From contig JBHGBF010000228.1 in assembly GCA_041946865.1 (NCBI GenBank), positions 1-22,435 on the forward strand: 22,435 nt of DNA, given 5' to 3'. Both the position numbers and the translations under genes were made by a program. Positions within the stretch are counted from its first letter, which is position 1. Every line of letters begins with the position of its first letter. Below, in pieces: positions 15,895 through 22,366 of this stretch. The notes beneath the pieces were generated by a model. The model ran no database searches and was not told the DNA's origin. It saw only the letters and a program-made list of their open reading frames with translations. The stretch comes from RPQK01 sp041946865. Lineage in GTDB: Bacteria > Acidobacteriota > UBA6911 > RPQK01.

Positions 15895-16131
15895 CTAAGC
15901 GACCTCGAATACCTCTTCTCGGAATGCCTCGTCTTCGCCCAAATCCTGCCGGGATACCTTCACCTGGCGCGAGCTGCTCTTGTAGTAATGAGGATGTTTT
16001 GACTTTGTGGCGTTGTAGACCTCATCCCAGCAGTGACTGCAGGAATCGACGTGGGTCAGGAAGTCCAGTTGATCCTCAAGTGACAGCTGGTTAGCAAGAT
16101 AGCCACTCAGTAATTCTCGATTGCAAGCCAT
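15895..16131 (-). CDS. stand-alone zf-HC2 (anti-sigma-type) zinc-finger protein
   Basis: The 78-residue protein begins MACNRELLSGYLANQLSLED and carries the zinc ligands Cys3, His27, Cys31 and Cys34 (HVDSCSHC). This is the zf-HC2 pattern found at the N-terminus of zinc-binding anti-sigma factors. After the finger it has only a short charged tail rich in Lys, Arg and Glu. There is no membrane helix, and no sigma factor gene is adjacent. It could be a soluble anti-sigma or a regulator of another partner; the target is unknown. The start at 16131 is preferred over an ATG 33 bp upstream because the zinc-finger family begins at this cysteine and AGG stands about 8 nt before. A strong terminator follows the gene. 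Confidence 0.75.
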   Translation of the reverse strand: MACNRELLSGYLANQLSLEDQLDFLTHVDSCSHCWDEVYNATKSKHPHYYKSSSRQVKVSRQDLGEDEAFREEVFEVA

Positions 16132-16486
16132 TGTTCTACCTGTCTCCCTCGAATGAATAAACATCTCGTTCAGCTATAGACATCAAGCCGGGCTCGAAGT
16201 TTCAAAGATTTTGAATCTTTTGACCGTAAAAAGCAGACGGCGTGCCTCGGCGCAGGCGCTGAACGCTCCGCCTGCTTGAAAGGAAGGCGGACAATACTAC
16301 TTTTTCCGGTCAATAGCAATACCTTTTTCAAGAAATTTGTACGTGGGAGGCAGGTGAAAAGTTCCGGTAATGCCGGAATACTGAGGGCCAAAGGCTCGAT
16401 TCAGTTTAGCCTTAGCCTAGGGCGAAGCCCCTATAAGCGTTAACTTGTTTGTAGGACAGCATCGAGCCGTGGCCACCGGCCCTTTT

Positions 16487-16595
16487 GGAGTGCGGCGGCC
16501 ATGCAGGCCATGCCGGCGGCCTTTTCAATTTCGATCTTGGAGACGGCCGCCGGCATGGGCGCGGGCACAAAGCGGCAGAATGGCTGCCGCACTCC
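16487..16595. repeat. nested 109-nt palindrome
   Basis: The outer arms 16487-16502 and 16580-16595 pair over 16 bp with one G-T pair (GGAGTGCGGCGGCCAT against ATGGCTGCCGCACTCC). The inner arms 16509-16521 and 16545-16557 pair perfectly over 13 bp (CATGCCGGCGGCC/GGCCGCCGGCATG) around a 23-nt loop. A competing 7-bp hairpin, GCGGCAG-AATGG-CTGCCGC, lies at 16572-16590. The form is like a REP/MITE-type unit or a structured RNA; which one is not clear. Confidence 0.65.
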
Positions 16596-16783
16596 GAAAG
16601 AGCGCTCGCAACTACCGGCGCTTCAGAGGCACTGACGCCTCTATGGCGACACCCACCGGGTGGGCTCCGATGGCCGTCTCTTTTCCTCCGCCTTGCCTCA
16701 ACCCCCCTATTCATCGGCTTTTCCCACTCACCATGAAGGCCCGGGGTGCTCCACACGCTTTGTTATCGACGGATTACAGGGGC

Positions 16784-16804
16784 GTAATGCCTCAGTCTTG
16801 TTTG
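16784..16804 (+). repeat. 21-bp dispersed repeat, copy 2
   Basis: Identical over 21 bases to 8902-8922. Here it is preceded by ATTAC-AGGGGC-GTAAT (a small hairpin that includes its first bases) and followed within 5 nt by CCGCC-TTTA-GGCGG and the tandem 11-mer, so it appears to be part of a composite repeat ending at the efp break. Confidence 0.75.
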
Positions 16805-16814
16805 TAGCGCCGCC

Positions 16815-16836
16815 TTTAGGCGGGCTTTAGGCGGGC
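16815..16836 (+). repeat. tandem 11-mer at the efp break point
   Basis: TTTAGGCGGGC occurs twice in a row (16815-16825, 16826-16836), followed by five T. The first copy is the right half of a CCGCC-TTTA-GGCGG hairpin (16810-16823). The hairpin plus T-run could also work as a weak plus-strand terminator. EF-P similarity begins immediately after, at 16843. Confidence 0.7.
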
Positions 16837-16842
16837 TTTTTC

Positions 16843-17277
16843 AATCTGCGTAGCGGCACGTCGTTTGAACACCGGTTTAGCGCAGGTGACGGGGTCGAGC
16901 GTGCGGTTCTTGAACAGCACGAGATGGATTATCTTTACAATGACAACACGCACTACTACTTCATGAATGCCGAGACCTATGAGCAGGTCGCCCTGGACGA
17001 GGGGATGCTGGGCGATTACACCGGCTTCCTGAAAGAAGGCGCCCGGATTCAGGTCGATTTCTTTGACGGGCAGCCGATCGCTGTGGAAATGCCTTCTGCG
17101 GTGGAGCTGAAGGTGGTCGAAACCGAACCGGAGCTGAAGGGAGCGACGGCCAGCAATTCTCCCAAACCGGCCAGGCTTGAAACCGGGGTGGTCGTGCAGG
17201 TGCCGCCGTTTATCCGCCCGGGCGATGTCATCCGGGTCGACCCGAATGAAGGACGTTACCTGGAACGGGCCAAGTAG
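16843..17277 (+). pseudogene. efp: elongation factor P, 5'-truncated remnant
   Basis: From 16843 the frame reads NLRSGTSFEHRFSAGD, then GVERAVLEQHEMDYLYND, and continues through OB domains II and III to a normal EF-P end (ETGVVVQVPPFIRPGDVIRV...YLERAK). This matches EF-P from about residue 42 on. Missing is the first part of the KOW-like domain I, with the loop whose lysine or arginine contacts the peptidyl-tRNA and is modified. Upstream the frame runs into repeat DNA and a TAG at 16828-16830. No ATG, GTG or TTG exists in frame before ATG 16924, which lies inside the conserved region and has no ribosome binding site. The remnant cannot supply EF-P function; an intact copy elsewhere is expected. 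A 39-kDa-free alternative, a deliberate two-domain protein starting at 16924 (117 residues), is less likely. It is in frame with and 27 nt before the ETF-QO gene. Confidence 0.8.
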
Positions 17278-17304
17278 TCCGAACCGTCGAGCCGTTTAAG
17301 CACT

Positions 17305-19026
17305 TTGGAATCCCCCTCACGAGAGAGACTGGAAGTCGATGTTCTTTTGGTCGGAGCCGGTCCCGCCAACCTGGCCTGTGCTCTGCACCTGACGCAACTC
17401 GTGCGCCTTCACAACGAGGCCGTGGAACAGGGCCGGGAGTCGGGGAAGCGGCTGGAAATGCCCTCCGTCATGATCATCGAGAAGGGGAGGGAAATAGGCG
17501 CGCACGCTTTCAGCGGGGCCGTCGTTGACCCGCGGGCCTTTAACGAATTGCTGGAGGGCTTCCCGGGCGAGCAGCCGCCCTATGACAGTCCGGTCACCGA
17601 CGATGCCCTTTACTGGCTTTCGACGACCGGATCGTTTCGATCTCCCGTCACGCCGCCGCCTCTAAGGAACCACGGCCACTACGTGGCTTCCCTGGGGCGG
17701 ATCGTCCGTTGGATGGCCGGCCTGTGCGAGAAGTCCGGGGTTGACGTTTTTCCGGAGTTCCCGGCGGTTGAGCTGCTGATCGAGGGTGATCGGGTGGTGG
17801 GCGCGCGCATCGGGGACAAAGGCCGCGACAAAGAAGGCCGGCCCAAGCCTAACTTCGAGCCGGGCTTGGACGTGCAGGCGAAGATCACTGTCCTCGGTGA
17901 AGGGCCACGGGGGACGCTCAGTCTTCAGGCTCAGCGAAGGTTCAAGCTGGACTCCGGACGCCAGCCTCAGATCTACGCGGTCGGAACCAAAGAAGTGTGG
18001 CAGATGAATCGGTCCGTGCAGCCGGGCGTTGTCTACCACACGCTCGGTTACCCGCTCGGTACCCGGGAGTTCGGCGGCGGTTTCATTTACACTTTTCAGG
18101 GGAATCTGATCCACGTCGGATTCGTGGTCGGCCTGGACTATGAAGATCCTGCGACCGACTGTCACCGCCTCCTCCAGCAGTTCAAGACACACCCCTTTGT
18201 CAGCGATATCCTGGAGGGCGGCAAACCGATTTCCTACGGAGCGAAAGCGATCCCGGAGGGCGGGTATTACGCGATGCCTCGTCCCTATGCCGACGGGCTG
18301 CTTATCGTCGGCGACTCTGCCGGGTTCCTGAATGCCCAGCGGCTGAAAGGAATCCATCTGGCGGTGAAATCCGGCATGCTGGCCGCAGAGACGATCCTGG
18401 AGAGCCTCGTCCGGGAAGACTCGTCAGCCGAAGTCTTGCGGGGGTATGCGACGCGCTTCGAGGGGAGTTGGGCACGGCAGGAGCTGTGGAGAGTTCGGAA
18501 TTTCCGCCAGTCCTTTCAACGAGGGTTATGGCGCGGGCTGGGCCATGCGGCGCTCCAGTTCCTGACCGCCGGGCGAGGGCTGGTCGATAGCATGCCGATC
18601 CAGGCCGGCCACACCAGGATGAAGCGCTACACGCGGCGAGTCCACGAACCAACACGAACCAACACGAACGAAAAGGGACTGGACTCCGACACGCCGCTCC
18701 CGGCAGTCAGCGGGCCTTTGAGTGTCGACAAGCTCACCGACGTCTATTATTCGGACACGGTGCATGAGGAGAACCAGCCCTGCCATCTCAAAGTGCTGGA
18801 TCTCGACATCTGTACGAACCGCTGTACCTACGAATACGGTAATCCGTGCCAGTACTTCTGCCCGGCACAGGTTTATGAGATCCTGAAGCTGGACAGCGCA
18901 AACCGGCTTCAGATCAATTTCACGAACTGCGTGCACTGCAAGACGTGCGACATCATGGATCCCTACCAGATCATTGTCTGGACACCCCCTGAGGGAGGTG
19001 GCGGTCCCAACTACAGAAACCTGTAA
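17305..19026 (+). CDS. electron transfer flavoprotein-ubiquinone oxidoreductase
   Basis: The 573-residue enzyme takes electrons from electron transfer flavoprotein (fatty acid and amino acid oxidation) and passes them to quinone at the inner membrane. The FAD motif is GAGPAN (17-22), and the second FAD contact is DGLLIVGDSAGFLNAQRLKG (about 331-350). The C-terminal ferredoxin-like domain carries the canonical [4Fe-4S] ligands Cys519 (FCPAQVYE) and Cys542/545/548 (NCVHCKTCD), ending PPEGGGGPNY. Four more cysteines, 493, 503, 507 and 515, lie just before. A decamer tandem repeat encodes HEPTRTNTNE between the catalytic and ferredoxin parts. The start is TTG 17305: family members begin just ahead of the FAD strand, and no ATG or GTG is in frame after the efp stop. 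The ribosome binding site is weak. etfAB is not in this window. Confidence 0.93.
   Translation: MESPSRERLEVDVLLVGAGPANLACALHLTQLVRLHNEAVEQGRESGKRLEMPSVMIIEKGREIGAHAFSGAVVDPRAFNELLEGFPGEQPPYDSPVTDDALYWLSTTGSFRSPVTPPPLRNHGHYVASLGRIVRWMAGLCEKSGVDVFPEFPAVELLIEGDRVVGARIGDKGRDKEGRPKPNFEPGLDVQAKITVLGEGPRGTLSLQAQRRFKLDSGRQPQIYAVGTKEVWQMNRSVQPGVVYHTLGYPLGTREFGGGFIYTFQGNLIHVGFVVGLDYEDPATDCHRLLQQFKTHPFVSDILEGGKPISYGAKAIPEGGYYAMPRPYADGLLIVGDSAGFLNAQRLKGIHLAVKSGMLAAETILESLVREDSSAEVLRGYATRFEGSWARQELWRVRNFRQSFQRGLWRGLGHAALQFLTAGRGLVDSMPIQAGHTRMKRYTRRVHEPTRTNTNEKGLDSDTPLPAVSGPLSVDKLTDVYYSDTVHEENQPCHLKVLDLDICTNRCTYEYGNPCQYFCPAQVYEILKLDSANRLQINFTNCVHCKTCDIMDPYQIIVWTPPEGGGGPNYRNL
18643..18672 (+). repeat. 10-bp tandem repeat inside the ETF-QO gene
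   Basis: CACGAACCAA is present twice exactly (18643-18652, 18653-18662) and a third time with one change (18663-18672, CACGAACGAA). It encodes HEPTRTNTNE in a linker between the flavin part and the ferredoxin domain. The period of ten keeps the reading frame because three copies add 30 bp. Confidence 0.8.
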
Positions 19027-19143
19027 CCCGGACAGTCTTCCGACTCGCCTCTTTCGCGTTGTCCTACAGCCTCTTAAGGCGCTTGTCTTACCGGAGACCG
19101 CGTGTTGCCGAACTAAGTAATTGAAAACATGCGATTTATTCAT

Positions 19144-19173
19144 TTGACAAATCGCCGGTACCTGTCTTACAAT
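19144..19173 (+). promoter_or_regulatory. promoter of the CarD-like gene
   Basis: TTGACA (19144-19149, full consensus) and TACAAT (19168-19173, one mismatch) are 18 bp apart. Transcription would start near 19180, giving a leader of about 23 nt with GGAGG at the right distance from the ATG. This is the strongest promoter seen in the window. Confidence 0.85.
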
Positions 19174-19202
19174 AGTCGCGCGGAATCTCTGGGAGGTTCT
19201 AA

Positions 19203-19715
19203 ATGGATTTTAACGTAGGTGATAAGGTCATTTACCCCAACCAAGGGGTGGGAGTGATCAAAGACGTTTGCCTGCGGAGTATTGCCGGTCGACAAGAGCA
19301 ATTCTATCTCCTCAAGATTACTTCAAACAATTCAACGGTGATGATTCCAGTGGCGAATGTCGACCACGTGGGTCTGCGCCGTTTGTGTAGTGACTCTCAG
19401 CTGGATGGACTGTTCGACATCTTGCGCGGTCAATTCTCCGCCCCCAACCCGGACTGGAAGAACCGGTACAAGGACAATCTCGAGAAAATGCGGACAGGTT
19501 CGATTTTCGAAGTCGCGGAGGTTTTGAAGAACCTGTACTTCCTGAGCTACCAGAAGAGCCTGTCGTTCCGTGAGAAGAAGATGTTCGATCGGGCGCGGCA
19601 GCTGATCGTATCCGAGATTGCCACGGTCAAAGGGGAGGAAATCGACCAGGTCGAACAGCAGGTCGACACAATCCTGGCCGATGCCTACCACCGGTTCGAG
19701 GGTGGGATGGTCTAG
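19203..19715 (+). CDS. CarD/CdnL-family RNA polymerase-binding regulator
   Basis: The 170-residue protein has the N-terminal Tudor-like domain shared by CarD, CdnL and the polymerase-binding part of Mfd (MDFNVGDKVIYPNQGVGVI at the start, then YLLKITSNNSTVMIPVANVD), about residues 1-62. An all-helical C-terminal domain follows (about 70-165; LSYQKSLSFREKKMFDRARQ), typical of CdnL and mycobacterial CarD. These proteins bind the RNA polymerase beta subunit and stabilise open complexes, especially at rRNA promoters. It is a soluble, usually essential, abundant protein, and its near-consensus promoter and strong ribosome binding site (GGAGG 6 nt before the ATG) fit high expression. It is a separate unit from the ETF-QO gene and convergent with hemL. 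Confidence 0.92.
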   Translation: MDFNVGDKVIYPNQGVGVIKDVCLRSIAGRQEQFYLLKITSNNSTVMIPVANVDHVGLRRLCSDSQLDGLFDILRGQFSAPNPDWKNRYKDNLEKMRTGSIFEVAEVLKNLYFLSYQKSLSFREKKMFDRARQLIVSEIATVKGEEIDQVEQQVDTILADAYHRFEGGMV

Positions 19716-19841
19716 AGTCCTGGCCGTGAAACAGGTCGAGCCCTCAATTGACATCTTCCCAGGTCCTCGCGGACATCGGAAAGGTCAACCGATTTCAAGC
19801 TCTGAAAAGCCCGTCTGAAGGTCTTAAGAATGCGGAACTAG

Positions 19842-19864
19842 GACCGGACCAAGGATCACCGGTC
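19842..19864 (+). terminator. weak hairpin between carD-like gene and hemL
   Basis: GACCGG (19842-19847) pairs with CCGGTC (19859-19864) around an 11-nt loop, and TTTT follows 7 nt later (19872-19875). It lies 126 nt past the CarD-like stop in the convergent spacer with hemL. It is the only hairpin-like candidate there, and it is weak. Confidence 0.25.
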
Positions 19865-19898
19865 GCGGACCTTTTACTCGCTCCAAGCACAGCCCGTT

Positions 19899-21188
19899 TT
19901 ACTCCAATTTCCTGAACGCCTCTCCTGCTTTGCTGACCCCCTCGTCGATATCCGCTTCCGTGTGAGCCATCGATACGAAGACAGCCTCGAACTGCGAAGG
20001 GGCGAGATAGACGCCCGAATCGAGCATCTCCCGGAAAAAAGCCCCAAACTTCGCCGTATCCGCTTGCAAAGCGCTCTCAAAGTCTTTCACCGGCGACTTC
20101 GTGAAGAACGGAGTCAGCAGGGAAGCACACTGCTGGACCTGGATCTCAATTCCCGCCTTCCTGGCCTGTCCGGCAAGCCCCTGGGCCAAACGCTGACTCA
20201 GTTTTTCCAGCCTTTCGTACGGATTCTCGCGCTTCAGGATCTCGAGGGTTTTCAGCCCGGCAGTGACCGCCAGCGGATTACCCGACAACGTGCCCGCCTG
20301 ATACACCGGTCCCTCTGGTGCGATCATCCGCATGATCTCGCGTTTTCCGCCGTAGGCGCCGATCGGCAATCCGCCTCCCACGATCTTCCCCAGGCAGGTG
20401 AGAGGCGCGGACAAGCCGTACTTCTCCTGGGCGCCTCCCAGGCCGAGACGAAACCCCGTGATGACTTCATCAAAAATGACGAGGGCCCCGTTTTTCTCCG
20501 CCAGTTTCAGGACGGCTTCCAGGAAGCCGGGAACCGGCAAAACGACACCCATGTTGGCGGGGACGGGTTCCAGAATGACTGCGGCAATCTTCCCGGAATG
20601 GCGCTCGAAAACCGCTTCCAAGGCGGGCAGGTTGTTGAAGGGGAGGCTGACCGTGTGGGCGGTGAACTCCGGCGGAATTCCAGGAGTGCCCGGAATGCCG
20701 AGGGTAGCGATCCCCGAACCGGCCTTGACCAGCAGGCTGTCCACATGACCGTGGTAGCAGCCGTCGAACTTGACTACCATGGGCCGGCCAGTAAAGGCGC
20801 GAGCCAGGCGCAAGGCGCTCATCGTCGCCTCCGTCCCGGAGCTGACGAGGCGGACACATTCGATCGAAGGGAAAAAAGCGCGGATCTTCTCCGCCAGCAG
20901 CAACTCGAGCTCCGTGCTGGCCCCGTAGCTGGTCCCCCGCGCTGCGGCTTCCTGGATAGCCGACACAACTTCCGGATGCGAATGACCGAGAATCATGGGA
21001 CCCCAGGAACCCAGAAAGTCGAGGTATCGGTTCCCGTCGACGTCGGTCAGATAGGCGCCCTTAGCCGACCGGATGATCACAGGGGCGCCGCCGACCGCTT
21101 TAAAGGCACGAACCGGACTGTTGACGCCTCCCGGGACAATCCTCAAAGCCCGTTGGAAGATCTCGGCACTGCGCTTCGTCGAGCGCAT
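19899..21188 (-). CDS. hemL: glutamate-1-semialdehyde 2,1-aminomutase
   Basis: The 429-residue PLP enzyme converts glutamate-1-semialdehyde into 5-aminolevulinate, the last step of the C5 route to haem and other tetrapyrroles. Lys268 in CLGKIVGGGLPIGA is the PLP Schiff-base lysine; SSGTEA (116-121) and FDEVITGFR (239-247) are the phosphate and pyridine contacts; the start IVPGGVNSPVRAF is diagnostic. The start at 21188 (MRSTKRSAEIF) is preferred over the open extension 48 codons upstream, which lies inside hemB. GGGAG precedes it, and its ATG shares one base with the hemB stop (TGATG), so translation is coupled. The presence of hemL means this organism makes 5-aminolevulinate from glutamyl-tRNA, not by a HemA-type synthase using glycine. 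Confidence 0.97.
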   Translation of the reverse strand: MRSTKRSAEIFQRALRIVPGGVNSPVRAFKAVGGAPVIIRSAKGAYLTDVDGNRYLDFLGSWGPMILGHSHPEVVSAIQEAAARGTSYGASTELELLLAEKIRAFFPSIECVRLVSSGTEATMSALRLARAFTGRPMVVKFDGCYHGHVDSLLVKAGSGIATLGIPGTPGIPPEFTAHTVSLPFNNLPALEAVFERHSGKIAAVILEPVPANMGVVLPVPGFLEAVLKLAEKNGALVIFDEVITGFRLGLGGAQEKYGLSAPLTCLGKIVGGGLPIGAYGGKREIMRMIAPEGPVYQAGTLSGNPLAVTAGLKTLEILKRENPYERLEKLSQRLAQGLAGQARKAGIEIQVQQCASLLTPFFTKSPVKDFESALQADTAKFGAFFREMLDSGVYLAPSQFEAVFVSMAHTEADIDEGVSKAGEAFRKLE

Positions 21189-22189
21189 CACATCTCTCCC
21201 TTTCGGATCATCTCGGCGGCTTCTTTTGCGAAGTAAGTCAGAATGAGGTTTGCTCCGGCCCGGTGAATCGAGAGGAGCGTTTCTCGAATCGTTGCAGGCC
21301 GGTTCAGCCATCCTTTTTCGAAGGCCGCGCACAGGGCTGAATACTCTCCGCTGACGTTGTAGGCGGCAACCGGAACGTCGACCATGTCGCGCACCCGCCG
21401 GATGATGTCGAGGTACGGCAGAGCGGGTTTGACCATCACGATGTCTGCCCCTTCTTCGAGGTCAAGCGCGACTTCCTGCAGGGCCTCGCGCCCGTTGGCC
21501 GGGTCCATCTGATAGCTCTTACGATCGCCGAACCGCGGCGCCGATTCTGCAGCTTCCCGGAAGGGTCCGTAGTAGGCCGAGGCGTACTTGGCAGCATAGG
21601 AAAGGATGGGAACTGTCTCCATTTTCCGCTCGTCCAGGGCCTCCCGGATGGCGGCCACCCGCCCGTCCATCATGTCGGAAGGCGCCACGATATGGGCGCC
21701 TGCTTCGGCGTAGGCGACCGCCGCTTTGGCGAGAATCTGCAGGCTCGAATCATTGTCGATCCTGTAGGCGCCAGACGGGTCCTGCACAGGAATGCCGCAG
21801 TGCCCGTGGTCCGTGTACTCGCACAGGCAGACATCGGCAATCAGCACGAGGTCCGGGACCTCCTTGCGGGCGGCCCGAAAAGCGCGGCACACGGGCCCGT
21901 TCGGGTCGTAGCTGGCGGTGCCGACAGCGTCTTTCGCGCGGGACTCCGGTATCCCGAAAAGCATGACCGCCGGAACGCCGAGGTCTCGCACCCGCCGCAA
22001 TTCCTCGGTCAGCTGGTCGACTGAGTAGCGGTACTGACCGGGCATGGCGCCAATCTCTTGCTGTATCCCTTGTCCTTCCACCACGAACATCGGGTAAATG
22101 AGCTGGTCCGAGGACAGACGCGTTTCCCGGACCATTCGGCGAACAATAGGGTTTTCACGAAGTCGTCGGGGACGAAGATAGGGGGCCAT
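21188..22189 (-). CDS. hemB: delta-aminolevulinic acid dehydratase (porphobilinogen synthase)
   Basis: The 333-residue enzyme condenses two 5-aminolevulinate molecules to porphobilinogen. Lys201 (SYAAKYAS) and Lys254 (MVKPALPY) are the two active-site lysines. Cys121, Cys123 and Cys131 (DVCLCEYTDHGHCG) form the catalytic zinc site, so this is the zinc-dependent type rather than the magnesium-only type with aspartates. The start at 22189 (MAPYLRPRRLREN) is where the family begins, with GGAAGG just upstream. The frame stays open 77 codons further, but that stretch is a tRNA gene and a repeat read through by chance. It follows the tRNA by 35 nt and overlaps hemL by one base, so the two hem genes act as an operon, possibly transcribed from the tRNA promoter. 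Confidence 0.97.
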   Translation of the reverse strand: MAPYLRPRRLRENPIVRRMVRETRLSSDQLIYPMFVVEGQGIQQEIGAMPGQYRYSVDQLTEELRRVRDLGVPAVMLFGIPESRAKDAVGTASYDPNGPVCRAFRAARKEVPDLVLIADVCLCEYTDHGHCGIPVQDPSGAYRIDNDSSLQILAKAAVAYAEAGAHIVAPSDMMDGRVAAIREALDERKMETVPILSYAAKYASAYYGPFREAAESAPRFGDRKSYQMDPANGREALQEVALDLEEGADIVMVKPALPYLDIIRRVRDMVDVPVAAYNVSGEYSALCAAFEKGWLNRPATIRETLLSIHRAGANLILTYFAKEAAEMIRKGEM

Positions 22190-22224
22190 AGTCCTTCCCG
22201 CTCTTTGAAACGTCACGAGGGAAA

Positions 22225-22296
22225 TGGCGGTGCAGGGATTCGAACCCCGGACACAGCGGATATGAGCCGCTTGCTCTACCCCTGAGCTACACCGCC
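22225..22296 (-). tRNA. tRNA with anticodon CAU (elongator Met, or Ile2)
   Basis: A complete 72-nt cloverleaf on the minus strand. Acceptor stem GGCGGTG/CACCGCC with discriminator A; D stem GCTC/GAGC; anticodon stem AGCGG/CCGCT with loop CTCATAT, so anticodon CAU; 5-nt variable loop; T stem CGGGG/CCCTG with loop TTCGAAT. The G1-C72 pair and the anticodon stem without three G-C pairs exclude an initiator tRNA. Elongator Met and lysidine-modified Ile2 both have CAU and cannot be separated by eye; Met is more likely. Position 38 is T, less usual than A. CCA is not encoded. Confidence 0.93.
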
Positions 22297-22308
22297 ATAA
22301 AAATGGAC

Positions 22309-22338
22309 ATGATAACGAAATCCGTGCCGGGAGTACAA
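22309..22338 (-). promoter_or_regulatory. candidate promoter of the tRNA (and hemBL)
   Basis: On the minus strand TATCAT (22309-22314, one mismatch to the -10 consensus) is preceded at 18 bp by TTGTAC (22333-22338, weak -35). Transcription would start near 22302, a few bases before the mature tRNA 5' end. Confidence 0.5.
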
Positions 22339-22346
22339 GAAATGCT

Positions 22347-22364
22347 GTGGACGATGTGGACGAT
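22347..22364. repeat. GTGGACGAT tandem nonamer
   Basis: GTGGACGAT occurs twice in a row just upstream of the tRNA promoter and directly beside the 69-nt repeat. The same TGGAC-based 9-bp period occurs in the gltB-gltD spacer (2539-2565). Confidence 0.65.
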
Positions 22365-22366
22365 TT

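Larger units (their letters stand above)
16132..16842. other. gene-free spacer rich in palindromes and repeats
   Basis: About 700 bp with no credible gene. It contains several perfect hairpins: AAAGATT-TTG-AATCTTT (16204-16220), GCAGGCG...CGCCTGC (16252-16275), TTCCGG-TAATG-CCGGAA (16362-16378), AGAGGC-ACTGAC-GCCTCT (in 16624-16648), a nested palindrome at 16487-16595, a copy of the 21-bp repeat at 16784-16804, and a tandem 11-mer at 16815-16836. Open frames here are short, compositionally odd and family-less. The stretch ends at the broken 5' edge of an efp remnant, so it looks like a site where repeats have accumulated. Confidence 0.7.

Noticed and set aside
16412..16807. Open frames of 80-120 codons on both strands in the spacer before the efp remnant
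   Set aside because: They cover palindromes and repeat DNA, have skewed Arg/Pro/Ser composition, and no ribosome binding site or family.
16801..16841. Hairpin plus T-run as a strong Rho-independent terminator
   Set aside because: The stem next to the T-run is only five pairs and is followed by a second repeat unit; no intact plus-strand gene lies upstream to be terminated.
19962..21236. A 424-codon plus-strand open frame opposite hemL, with similar long frames opposite gltB (4732-5817), gltD (1671-2690) and imuB (13263-14234)
   Set aside because: These are antisense shadows caused by high GC and codon bias; they have no recognisable domain, and the opposite strand encodes well-known proteins.
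21189..21332. A 48-codon N-terminal extension of HemL
   Set aside because: It lies inside hemB in another frame; family starts fit 21188, which also makes the TGATG coupling.
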